Below, piece by piece: positions 1-11,028 of a stretch of 64,000 bases of DNA. Source of the DNA: Aquilaria yunnanensis (lineage: Eukaryota > Streptophyta > Magnoliopsida > Malvales > Thymelaeaceae); the NCBI GenBank assembly GCA_039654915.1, contig CM077596.1, forward strand, positions 54,434,501 to 54,498,500, written 5' to 3'. The notes beneath the pieces were generated by a model that did no database searches, was not told the origin of the DNA, and saw only the letters and a program-made list of their open reading frames with translations. The position numbers were made by a program, and so were the translations under genes. Position 1 is the first letter of the stretch. Each line of letters begins with the position of its first letter.

Positions 1-113
1 GGTTGATTGGTCCACATTACCAAGATCAGGGGCTAAGTTGCCCCCAGGTAAAGTTCAGGGGCTAAGTGCCCTGGTTGACAGAGGTTGGGGGCTAAAGATA
101 TATTTTAAGCCTT
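1..113. other. Flank of the first hAT element, no gene
   Basis: No coding potential seen. The stretch repeats a GGGGCTAAG-like phrase three times, a pattern common at the ends of decayed plant transposons, but no partner end is visible. Removing the hAT insertion next to it joins this sequence directly to 1622 onward. Confidence 0.4.
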
Positions 114-121
114 CTAGTAAC

Positions 122-1621
122 TAGGGATGGCAAAATCAGACCTGACCCGATGACCTGGCCCAACCCACTCGAACCCAAGCCCGACCTGACCTGATTTGAC
201 TAAAAAAGTCAACAACCTGAACTCGACTGTGCCCAACCCGACCTGAACCCGAATCCAATTAAAGGGAAACTCGAGAAAACCTAAACCCAAATAACCCGAG
301 CCTGAATTGACCCGAACCCTAAATGACCCAAACCTGAGACTGACCTGACCTGAACCCGAGATGACCTGATAACTAAACCCGACAAGACCCGATTTTAACC
401 CTCACTCTAAACCTTAATTTTTTTTTTTCATTATTTTTCATATTAAGTCAGTCTTAAATATGGAGGTTTCCATGTTTAGTAACTTCCATTTCTTGAGACT
501 TTCATATTCAGTATGTTTTATATTTAGGAATAGTGACTTTCGTTATTAGTAACTTCCATTTTTTATACTTCCATATTTAGTAAGTCTCATTTTTTGAGAT
601 GAGACTTTCATATTCAGTAGTTTTATTTCATTTTTTAAGATATTCATGTTTAATAATTTTCATATTTTGAGAAAAAATTTTCATATTTAGTAACTTCTAT
701 TTTTTTAGGACTTCTATATATTGCAAATATCTTATTTAGGGAAAAAACATCCATATTTAGTGAATCCCATATTTGGATTTTTCCAACATAAGTAATTTTT
801 ATAATTAGTAAGTTTAATGATCTTAATAGGCAATTATTAAAATTACAATATTCATTTCTAAACTTTTAAGTATAGTGCAATAACGTACCTAAATTTTAAA
901 AAATTTTATTTTAGTCACCCATAATAATTACAACATGGATCCTAAAATTTTTGAAATCTTTGCACTTTCACCCAAAATTTTTTAAATTTTACAATTTAGT
1001 CACTGATAATTAACTTGATTTGCATTTTGTTGTAATTTCAAAGAAAATTCATTAAAACATAAACATAACAAAATTGTCATTGTGTATGTCTAGTTGATAG
1101 CTGGGTGAAGATCTGAATAATCTATACAATGATAGTTAAAGTTTATGGGTTTAGAAAAACAATCAAATATTACTAACAATATTAAATTACTTAAATATGT
1201 ACTAAATTATAATGGAGAAGATTTTTATGAATATTTTAATTAAATATACTAAAAAATAAAAATTTAATTTAAATTAAATCACACAAAAAATTGAATTATT
1301 TGATTTAAATTTTTAAAAAATTGAATCGATTCAATCGTTTGGACTTCACATCAGCAACCCACGTGAACACAAAGGTTGACCCGAATTTGACCCGAAAGCT
1401 GGTCTGAAGTTACCTGAGATTAAAATTGACCCAACCTGAAGTGAACCCGAACCCAAATAAACCCGGCCCAACCCAACCTGAACCCGACAAGCTGAAATCA
1501 ATCCGAATCCAAATGACCTGACCTGAACCCAACATAGACCTGAATTCATGCTAACCCGACTAAACCCGAACCTGAATGACCTGACCCAAACCTGATCCAA
1601 TCCACCCAATTGCCATCCCTA
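122..1621. mobile_element. Non-autonomous hAT element, 1,500 bp
   Basis: The element is bounded by 12-bp perfect terminal inverted repeats, TAGGGATGGCAA at 122-133 and its complement at 1610-1621. An exact 8-bp target duplication, CTAGTAAC, lies at 114-121 and 1622-1629. An 8-bp duplication and TAGGG-type ends are hallmarks of the hAT superfamily. The outer ~290 bp on each side is packed with variants of ACCCGA and CCTGACC, as expected for subterminal transposase-binding repeats. The middle is very AT-rich and has no transposase, so it would depend on a transposase supplied elsewhere. The perfect ends suggest fairly recent insertion. Confidence 0.93.
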
Positions 1622-1629
1622 CTAGTAAC

Positions 1630-3179
1630 TCATTATTCCTGTACCCTTTACGGTTATGGAGCAATTGCTGCCGCTACCTTGTTACCTCTGGCGATTGGAA
1701 ACAGAACTCCATTGAACAAACCTTTTTCTTTCCCAACCAAATCCTTCTCTTGCCCCCGCCACCACATCACCATGTCACTCTCAGATCCCACTTCTTGACG
1801 CTGCAAGCCTTCACCGATTGGCTACGGGCTTGGTTGCCATCAGAATCCGTCGCCTCCAGGGTGTGTCAAGCCCCGCACCAAGAACATCCACAATCTCTGG
1901 CTTGACCTCTCTTCTTGCTGACGCCTGATTTCCAGACCCAAATTTGACCAAGTCGATTGGTCTTGGATTTGCGGCAACATTGAAGATTGTTGAATTGAGT
2001 GGATGGAGAAACCGAAGATTGGTGACATTGAAGATGGAGACATCGAAGATCAGTGAAATCAGAAGAAAAAACCAGAAATTGGTGACATCAAAATGCGCAT
2101 TCGAGAGGGTGGAATGATATGCCTAAGAGGAGGAGAGAGGCGGGCGAAGGAGCCTAGGGAGAGGATAGCCTGTCTCGTTCCCCAAAATTCAGTAGAGGTC
2201 TAGTGGCCGGCACACTTGGAGATGGCATAATGCTGGCGGTTGTTCTTGGAGACATCGATGAGAGGGACGGTGGGGGCAGCGTCTGTGGCCATGTCGCCTT
2301 CCAGGTGTTGGACAGTGAAGAGAGGATGGGTAGCTGTGATCGCCATTTCCATGGCTGAGTCTAGGACGAAAGTGGAAAGGGGAAGAGTAGAGTTTAGATT
2401 AGGGGTGTAAATAGTATATTTAAAAGTTTAGAGGTTTAGATTATTGATTGAAAAAGATTAAGGATCAAAAATGCTATTTTAAGTTTATTTTAGTGTTATT
2501 TAATGTCATGTTATTGTTTTCCATCTGAGTTAACGGTAAATTTGACTAGAAATATTTAATTAAATGCGCTATATAAGTTTATGTAGTTTGATGGAACAAA
2601 TTTGAAGGTTCAATACCCATTTTGGACATAAAAATAAGTTAGGGTTTCTATAACAACATTTTTTACAAAATGAATATCATTTCTTGGAATAACAAATTTA
2701 TATAAATAGAATAATATTTCTTATTAATGGAATAAATTATTTATCAAACAATATTTTTTTTTATAAAATGAACAACATTTTATGAAATAGCAAATTTGTA
2801 TTAATGGACCAACAGTTCTTACTCAATGGAGCAAACATTATTTATGGAATAACATTTTTATGAAATAAACAACATTTTTTGGAAGAGCAAATTTATATAA
2901 ACGAAATAACATTTGCTACTGAAGCAACAATACAAAACAACATTTCTACAAAAAGATAGCAAATTTGCCTATTCATAGTCTCTGACAATAAAATCCTAAA
3001 TAACAATCAAGCTGATACCTAAATGTAACTATTCAAGATTTTTTAGATAAAAATAGATTAGAACTTGCGCGAATCTCACAGTTAAAAAATTCCCAAGACA
3101 AAGAGTATACAATCTCCAAATTGCCATCACGAACCTACAAAAAACTAGAGGAAGAAAAACGAATGAGGCTTAAGCTTAC
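1630..3179. other. Intergenic stretch without recognisable gene
   Basis: Positions 1640-2380 are relatively GC-rich and contain short open frames on both strands, none longer than about 67 codons and none recognised. They could be a decayed gene piece. Positions 2690-2960 are AT-rich and repeat a loose GGAATAACAAATTT-like phrase about every 50-70 bases. Nothing else is identifiable. Confidence 0.4.
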
Positions 3180-4411
3180 TCTAGGTTTTTTTGGCTCGAA
3201 TTTAAGAAATTTAGTTTTCCTATTTCAATGTAGTTTGGGTTATGTGTAACATATAAAAAATGTTGTTGTGTTAAGGTTTTGAGTATGAGAGGAAAACCAA
3301 TTGTTGTGAAGAGACAAAAAATGAGCGTTTAAGGAGGGATGAGAGTTTGAAGGCCAGAGAGGGCTAGGACAATAAGCCGTTTGTGATTATCATATCTTAT
3401 AATTGTGTGAGGGCAATATTATAAGATTATTAGTAGTGTATAGGAGATCCATATACTAATGTGAGTACTAAGGGCATACCTTTATTGTAATCTTTATATA
3501 TCTTATTCGAGTGGATTTTCATCATCCGTGGATGTAGGCTAATTAAGAGCTGAACTACATTAAATTCGTTTGTACTTGTTTGATCTTGTTTGTTGCTCCA
3601 CTATTCGTGATGAGTGATTGGGGAATTTGTTTTCTCAATAAGTGGTATTAGAGCTTGCAGTTTGGTCTTAGCATGGTGGAGTTTGTGGTGTGTTCTTGGC
3701 ATGGTGGAGCTTGTGTTCGTTTATATTGATATTCATAATGTTGTTATTTGGAGTCATGTTTATGTTGTTCGTACTTATTTGTGTTTGTTGTTGTGTTCAT
3801 GTTTTGGCATTTTTTGTGGTGTTCATGTCTTAATTGTGATCGTGTGTTCGTGATGTTCATGTTCATGGTGAAGAATTTAGGCTAAAGTGGAGATTGTTAG
3901 ATTTGTTGGCTCAAATTCAAGAAACTTAAGGTCTTAAATTTGTTTAGGATTTGGTTTTAATTTCCCTCTTTGGTTAGGATTTAGTTTTGCTATTTTGATG
4001 TGGTTTGATTTGTATGTGACATATAAAAAGGCCCGTAGTGTTAGAGTTTTTGTGTATGAGAGAAAAAATCAATTGTTGTGAAGAAGCAGGATATGAGAGT
4101 TTTAAGAAGGATTGGAGGGTTGGAGGCTAGAATGAGTTAGGACAGGAAGCCTTTTTTGTGATTCCCATATTTTGTAATTTTGGGAGGGCAAGATTATTGG
4201 GTTATTAGTAGTGTATAAGGGATCCATAAGGCAACATGAGTATTAAGGGCATACCTTTATTATATTCTTTATATCATGTTCGAGTGCATTTTTCTTATCC
4301 GTAGATGTATGCTAATTAAAATGGAACCATGTTAAATTTGTGCATGCTTGTTTGATCCTGTTTATTATCCCACTATGTATGATGGGTGATTGTAGAATTT
4401 TTTTCCTAACA
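3180..4411 (+). mobile_element. TRIM-like miniature LTR retrotransposon
   Basis: Two direct repeats flank a 254-bp non-coding middle. The right LTR (3895-4411, 517 bp) begins TGTTAG and ends CTAACA. The left LTR (3180-3640, ~461 bp) is a diverged copy missing about 75 bp near its start, with worn ends. Both hold a TATA-like ACATATAAAAA. The left LTR is followed by a primer-binding site TGGTATTAGAGC (3643-3654), close to the initiator-Met tRNA type. The right one is preceded by a purine tract (3884-3893). CTTAC at 3175-3179 and TTTAC at 4412-4416 may be the 5-bp target duplication with one change. Its size and lack of coding sequence fit a TRIM. Confidence 0.8.
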
Positions 4412-4474
4412 TTTACACATTAGCAGATTCCTAAACTCCTTCGGCCGTAGAGACGAAGGCATCCTTCCACTATA

Positions 4475-4755
4475 AATCAAAACAATTGGAATAGCTCACT
4501 ATGCACAGACTCTGATGGTCATGCCATATCATCACCTTGTTGGGCGGGTGCTGCAGGTTGGGTCCATCATTGACTGACAGCAGGAATATTACATTAAAAG
4601 AGTATCTTGACCGCAGCGTTATCATCGCTCCGATTGAAGTCATGCGGGAAGATCTCACGGAAAGGATCTGGATTGTAAATCCTAAAGCCATGATCTATGC
4701 CAACAGCAAAGCAGTTGTAATCTTGATTAAAAGAGAGAAAAAGGAGTGACGACAT
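4475..4755 (-). pseudogene. ATG18/WIPI (PROPPIN) autophagy protein fragment, decayed
   Basis: On the minus strand, about 53 codons from 4755 read like the start of the first WD40 repeat of plant ATG18. They contain [14 protein letters not shown] and DPFREIF, which are strongly conserved in this phosphoinositide-binding beta-propeller family. The frame is then closed by a stop at 4594-4596 where the family has an Arg codon. Homology continues after a frame change with PPNKVMIW and DHQS, then fades near 4475. Only about a quarter of a normal ~400-residue protein is present. No intron is seen within the matching part, so it may be a retrocopy piece or a single exon. It cannot make a working autophagy factor. 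Confidence 0.8.
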
Positions 4756-7082
4756 TGGTGTGGATGAAATTGGCTTCAGTAGGATCAAGACAGTGGTGAG
4801 AAAGTTTAGGCCTGGCATCAACTCCAGATTATGAATTGAGTCCACCAATTGATGGGAATGCATTGACAAGAGAGGTTCTAAGGTTTGTGGATGGGACTAT
4901 TGATCATATTGATCAAGAAAATTAGAGCATAGAGAGTAACAAGTTTATAATAAATGGTAAAATTGTAAATAATGAGAAACTAAAGGTGTAGAGCTTACAC
5001 CTGATGTAGGTTATCATCAGCCCAAAATTATCAGAAATTGTATACATAGAAACTACTACCTAAAACTAAAAGGCCTAAAGCCCTTTTTGCCCCTTAGACT
5101 TTGTTGACTTGTACCTTTAGCCTCTTGAACTTTAACTTGGTTGGACTCACCCATCAAAGTTTATAAATCAGTACCTTTTACCCTTCAACTCATTTTATTG
5201 AAGCATGTGCAATCATGTGACTTGTTTTTGTTAGAAAAATACCAATTTTAAATTTTACATGACTTAAATAGAGAAGAAAAGTAACATGAATGGCCTATTG
5301 TAAGTTTCTTCCACATAATGTAAAAGTTCATTTCATTTATAATAAGAGGAGAATGTTGAAATAAAGCAGACATTGTTTTATTCAAATCCTAGCCATCATA
5401 TCTTTAACTCATTGTGATGACCAACAATTCAATCTATTCTTCAATGCCCTAATTTATATATGTAATTTGAATGCTACAAGCTAAACAACTGAAAAGGGAC
5501 AAAACATTGGGCGAAGGATTTTTGGGTGCCCAAACTATGTTGATAGGGTGAGTTTCAATTTTTTTTTTGTTTTTATTGTTATTTTATCTTATTGGAGTTC
5601 GGCAATTCTTGTTACATTTGATGAGATGAGTTTTCTGGTGTTTTGAATTTTTTTTTTTTTGGATTTTTTCAATTCTTATTATATCTCTGCTGTATATCAA
5701 TCGGCCACTGTATCCTTCTTATGTATGCATGATGTTTTTGTTATTTTTGTTCCTTATTTATTTAACAATTTTTTGTTTGCTTTAGCCTGTGTTAACTACC
5801 ATTGTCAATCAATAATGAAGCATTTTAAAATTGCAACTTAATATCTATTAATTTGATTCCTTATATCATTGAGCATTATTATTTGCTTCTGAAATCAGTA
5901 TAGTCAGATGGTGTAGAACTATGCTTTGGTTTGTTTAAATGTTTTTCTAGATCATCTATCCAGTTACTTGGAAACAGAGTAACGGAGATAGTGTTGCTTC
6001 CACCTTAACTGAAATCATTTCAGTGTAATGTGCACAACTTTGATATATTTTCTTGTAAGAATCCCTTACATACTTTTTAGGATCCTCTTTATTGGATTGA
6101 TTTGCTGTAGCAATATATACACATGGCATACCACTAAGATCCTAACTTCATAGTTGAAAGTTTTCATATGTAAGTCCACAATATATTGAGATCTCCCAAT
6201 GTTAACTTAATATCCCTCATTACCATTACTTATCACTTTCCAAGAGTAACTTTGCTTAATATTTTCATTTATTTCCTTAATGATTAAGTGGTCATACTAT
6301 TCATTCAACTTGCCCATAGCCAATCTTATTTTTCATGTTTCTTTCAAACATATACTCCTTTATCTCTTCTAACATAGAAATAATATGTTTGCTCTGTGAA
6401 GAAATTAAAATAAAATTAAAGGTATTAGAAGTGCTATTATCAACGTTATCACATTGAGCTGTAATTGAAGAATATATGCTACACCACAACTTTGGATCCA
6501 TGCGTAGAATGACATCTTTTGGCACAAACCTTCATTCGATCTATTTCATCTAGCCTATTTCTTAAAGTTAACTCGTTTGGAGCCTTTGCAACAGCATAGA
6601 AAACAAGCTTAAGATCTTTACTTCAAAAATTTGGATAACAATTACTGTATATGTGTCTAGCACATAGCCTATATTAAGCTGTTGGGAAAATCTCTTCGAC
6701 AGCATTAAAAAGTTCCTATAATAATAACATACATTACTATTAATATCGATGAACAACATATATTACTAAAACCCGAAAATGAAAGTGTATTTTTTACGTA
6801 AATGGATAGGTGTATAATATTGTTTAATAAATAAACTCAAGTTTTTATTTGCGGCACCCTTACTCAAATGTGCAATTTTATGAAATCAAGTTTAAACTAT
6901 TTATTTTCAACACCCCCATTCTTTCATTTTTATGAAATTATGTCATGTTCATTATTTAAAGTAATTAAACATCTATGCCCTGTACAAATAATTTAGGAAC
7001 ATAAACTTAACCAACTGAGCAAATTGTCAATGTGAATCCAACAACAAATATGGCAGCTCCATAGTTGTTACAGTAAACATAG

Positions 7083-7458
7083 TTAATAACATTATAAGAT
7101 TATAAAAAAGTGAACCACTAGTCTTGAACAAGCAAATATAGTTGTTACAACAGACATAAAAATTAAGATCTAAGACCATAAACAAAACAGAAAGGACAAA
7201 ATTAAAAAAAAAATGATCTAACTTTTGTTGACTAGACATAATATTCTGGTGCCATCCATTTATGGTTTGTTAATAACATTACAAGAGTATAAAAAAGTGA
7301 ACCGGTAATCTTGAACAAGCAAATATAGTTGTTACAATAGACATAAAAATTAAGATCTGAGCCCATAAACAAAACAGATAGGACAAAATTAAAAAAAAAA
7401 ATCGATCTAACTTTTGTTGACTAGACATAATAGTCTGGTGGCGTCCATTTATAGTTTG
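7083..7458. repeat. 187-bp tandem duplication inside the MULE
   Basis: Copy one (7083-7269) and copy two (7270-7458) match closely from TTAATAACATTA to CATTTATGGTTTG, with scattered substitutions. The duplication lies just downstream of the catalytic domain in the minus-strand transposase and further disrupts it. Confidence 0.85.
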
Positions 7459-8211
7459 GATATTTGCTCAAATGTATTGTAGAAACCAAATCCAAGATGA
7501 AGTATTCTCTACCCCAGTAATTGCCCACACCAATGGATATATTTGATTATTAGCATATTTTCCAATGACAGTTAAAAGTTCGCCATTCACTACTATTTTT
7601 AGAAAACAACCATCAAGCTTTTCTTTAACATTGCACAGCATACATAAAATCTCTTGAAATATGTTGGAATTTTGAGACATTTGTACTTAGCTTCAATGTC
7701 AACACTTGTCCTGTGTTAATCAATAAAATGGTAATGCAAAGGGACTTCCACAAGCAAAGCCAGGATTCAAAGAGAAATGCTCAAACAAAACTAGCACCTA
7801 AAAATGGGCTAATTGTAGTCAAGATCTTCTAGTGCAAACTCCTTTACCCTTTAAGTCTAGAATTTTTTACTCTCTTCTCTATTCTTATAATAGATTCTAT
7901 TAAATTCTATGTATTAAAAAAATGTCAACATTATTTTTTGGATTTGAAGCTGCCAATTCTTTTGCTTAATCATGCTTAACCTCCATCTATAACTTATTTC
8001 TAACAATTGCTTTGACTTTCTTACATATGTTTCTAAAAACTCTAATTTCCAAAACCTCCCAGATGGCTTCTTGGAGGAAACAAATCTTCATTTTAGGAAA
8101 TTTTGCAACAAATAATTCAAAATTTTGATCAATCCATGGTGTTTTGATTTTAAAAATTTTAAACACCTTGTTACAGTTATACTTCTTCATACACCTTTTC
8201 ATTGTAAAATA

Positions 8212-8443
8212 CTCCATCCGTCTCAAAAGTTTTGCTCCATTTGTTTTTGGCAATTAATCTATGATTTTTTATTTTCAACATTCTAATATATAAATAAAAA
8301 AATTTTGTATATGAATAACAATTCAAGATACGTAGTTTCTAAATATATATTTTTTATTTTTTCTAACAAACAATAATATTAATAAAATTGAGTCAAAATA
8401 CAACAAAAAATCAAATGTATCAAAATTTATGGGACGGAGGGAG
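8212..8443. mobile_element. Stowaway-like MITE, 232 bp
   Basis: The left end reads CTCCATCCGTCTCAAAA and the right end is the complement of CTCCCTCCGTCCCATAAA, with TA on both sides (8210-8211, 8444-8445). This is the plant Stowaway (Tc1/mariner) signature. It sits inside the transposase coding region of the surrounding MULE, so it inserted later. A 5'-deleted relative lies at 16371-16565. Confidence 0.93.
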
Positions 8444-9198
8444 TATATTTTACCTTGAAATTTTTCTCTTAATGCAGACAGTAGCCGTTGACAACTTTTT
8501 GACTTACACTTCACCCTCACCTAAGAAGGCTAATTCTTCACATAACGATAATTTTTTTTATTAGTCACATAATACTTCAATAAGGACTCTTTAAATTTAG
8601 TATGATTGGCGAAAGCTATGCCAATTGAGAAATTAACTGTGGTTGAATTCGGATCATACCATTTGAAATGATTCATCCTCCTTGACACAACCTTTACACC
8701 ATCTTAATTATTTCCTAAACTGAAGCTTCAAAGCTCATAATTGTCTAAGACATTTGAGTCTTTAATGGCTTCCTCTCATCACTATTGTCACCTTCTTCAA
8801 CTATTGCCTCTTGACGACTGTAAGAAAGATTTGAAAATAGGTCTACCATACTAGGATCATTCACTGCAACACCACTATAGCGTTTATGTTTCACCTTAGA
8901 TATTATATCTAACACTTTTTAATTAGAAACTTATATTATTTGTTTAATTAAGGTGGTCAGATTCTTTTTCTAATGCTATATTTTGATCTTCCCCTTCATC
9001 ATCACTATCACTTCATCAACTTCCCTTTCTATGTTCAACATATATTGAAGGTTCAACCATTTATTAACTCCCCCCATTAAACCCCATACCTATCTCCTCA
9101 TTGAAACCTGGATGGAATTGAAACTTGTATTTCCATCCTCATGAGCAAAGACACTGCTGCCCATTGAGTTTTTAAGTGAATTCATGTCTTGTTTTTTA
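8444..9198. other. Degraded interior of the MULE
   Basis: This lies between the Stowaway insertion and the next inverted-repeat element. It holds the split DNA-binding part of the transposase near 8446-8520. Beyond that there are only short minus-strand frames full of acidic and serine-rich codons, typical of the linker after the MURA N-terminal domain. No separate gene is seen. Confidence 0.45.
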
Positions 9199-9647
9199 GG
9201 AAACTTACAATTATCTCCCTGAGCTATGCCATAACCTATAATTTGCCCCTCTATTTTTAAAAATTTACACTTTACCCCTATAGTTTTATAATGTCCGATA
9301 ACAACTTCTAAAACTGTATTTAAATTATACGATAGTCATCTTTTAGAAATTTTAATATCTCTAATATTTTTTATAATTAATAAAAATTTAAAATTATCAA
9401 TTTTTCTTTTTTGTAAATGTATTTTTCTCCTTGTAAATGCATATCCACATCTTTTAAAGATTTGTTAGCTGTGAAAAAATATCAAAAATCTTAAAATTAT
9501 TGGAATATGATTATCGGACGTTTTAAATTAGGGTTTCAGAAGTTGTCGCCCTGTAAAGGAAATTAGGGGTTAAGTGTAGGTTTTTAAAAACAAAGGGGGG
9601 CAAATGAAGGTTTGACCAAACCATATGGGGGTTTTTATAAGTTTTCC
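9199..9647. mobile_element. Inverted-repeat non-autonomous element, 449 bp, nested in the MULE
   Basis: The first ~150 bp from GGAAACTTAC and the last ~150 bp ending GTTTTCC are diverged inverted repeats. Both contain TTTGCCCC, TTTACACTTTACCCC-like and GTCCGATAA phrases. The core is AT-rich and non-coding. It splits the N-terminal transposase frame, whose reading runs into the element at about 9650. The right flank is a T-run, so the target duplication cannot be read cleanly. The superfamily is uncertain; a Mutator-type MITE is the best guess. Confidence 0.75.
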
Positions 9648-11028
9648 TTTTTTTTTTTTTCCAAAGCATGGACTGCTCCACATATACTTCAACTCCCCCA
9701 TTATTAATTGCATAACTTATCATATCCATTATGCTATCATAATTATTTAATACCTTTTGGCCTTCATCAAGACACATATTTGGTACCTTATAGTAGATTG
9801 TCTTGACATCTTTTCCATTAAATCCAATTTCTTTTAGCATATCCATAATGTGCCAACAATTCATGTGCTCACTATCAAATTCTTTCACACATTTTAAATA
9901 ATTCACATATCTCATACTTGGAATCTTCAATAGTATTCCCTTATAGTATAAATCTACTTTGAATTTCACCATATATAATAAAATAAATAGTATTGTACAA
10001 TATTTTGTCAATAATCATGTATAGCCTAAATATAATGCTTTCAGTCAAATATAACCTGACACCATGTCCAATCATTTACCAACAGAAAAAACTTGTCTAT
10101 TTACATATCGGTGAAAACCAGATATGTACAACTATTCTTTACAAAAAACTAACAATTAATTGAAATCAATACTCGTTTACCATATCCAACCAAAATTCCG
10201 TTACGTACATGGTAGTTTAGCAATACTTATGCATAACTGTTGTGAGTATAGAATGACAAGAACAATAATCTTACTTTATAATGGAACTAATGCAAATGTC
10301 TCTCATAAGGAATGATTGCCAATTTTGAATAGTCTCTAATTCACCTTTGATTTTATGGTTGACAGTGTATAGGCATCAGGAACTTGTTTTTTCTGAATGG
10401 CTGCCAATGTCGAATTTGAATGGTTCCTAATATAACTTAGAACTTGTCTTTTATTTTTTTGTCCATGTGGAACTCTTATTTTGGGCGGCAAGGGTTATAA
10501 CTTTGCCACCTCTTTACTTGTCTCATGCACAATTACATTTCTTAGAGATAATACTATTTAAGTCATTCTTCTTTTATTTACCATTCATTTAGGCCTTTTT
10601 AGAATCAAAAGTAACATTTAGGCAATACACATCATGCAAGTTGTTGGACAATTCAAGTTCCTTTTGGTCAAGGGGTAAAAGGTATCACCTTTTAGAGTTT
10701 GAGAAGTAAGTCAAACTGAATTAAAGTTCAAGGAGTAAAATGTTTGAGTTGAAAATGTCAGATTGACAAGAGGGGCTTTAGGCCTAACTAAAAATGAAAA
10801 ATGAAAAAAATGTATCTTGCATCTTCATTCCCAAGCTCAGTTATTCTAAAGTTTATCATCTTAACATTTTGATTATGATTGCCACAAATTGTTTCTAAGC
10901 AGGAAAGCATCAAGATAATGTAAATTCACAAAATTATCTCTTACGGTAAACCATATAATGTAGAAACATCTTACGTAAGTGCATACAAGGAAAGAAAATA
11001 TCTACTTTTTTGGGAAAATTAACAAAAG

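Larger units (their letters stand above)
6301..10011 (-). pseudogene. MURA-type MULE transposase, broken
   Basis: Read from 10011 downward, the pieces come in family order. The first (10011 to ~9650) resembles the N-terminal PB1-like domain of plant MURA proteins, with phrases like LKEIGF, YKVPN and VEVYVEQ. Next is a DNA-binding part split by the Stowaway MITE: KCKSKSC near 8510-8490, then IKTPWIDQNFE near 8130. The MULE catalytic domain (7680-7468) has LDGCFLK and NNQIYPLVWA followed by WIWFL. A C-terminal part (6525-6301) has CDNVDN and SMLEEIKEYM. Many stops and frameshifts separate the pieces. The expected C-terminal zinc knuckle was not seen. Confidence 0.85.
5072..10784 (-). mobile_element. 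Mutator-like element (MULE), 5.7 kb, degraded
   Basis: About 130 bp of diverged terminal inverted repeat is visible. The left end starts GGCCTAAAGCCC at 5072 and the right end closes with the complement at 10784. Both arms share the phrases CTTGAACTTTAA and ACCTTTTACCC. Flanks AAACTAAAA (5063-5071) and TAACTAAAA (10785-10793) form a 9-bp target duplication with one mismatch, diagnostic of Mutator-like elements. A broken MURA transposase lies inside on the minus strand. Later events include a Stowaway MITE at 8212-8443, an inverted-repeat insertion at 9199-9647 and a 187-bp tandem duplication at 7083-7458. Confidence 0.9.
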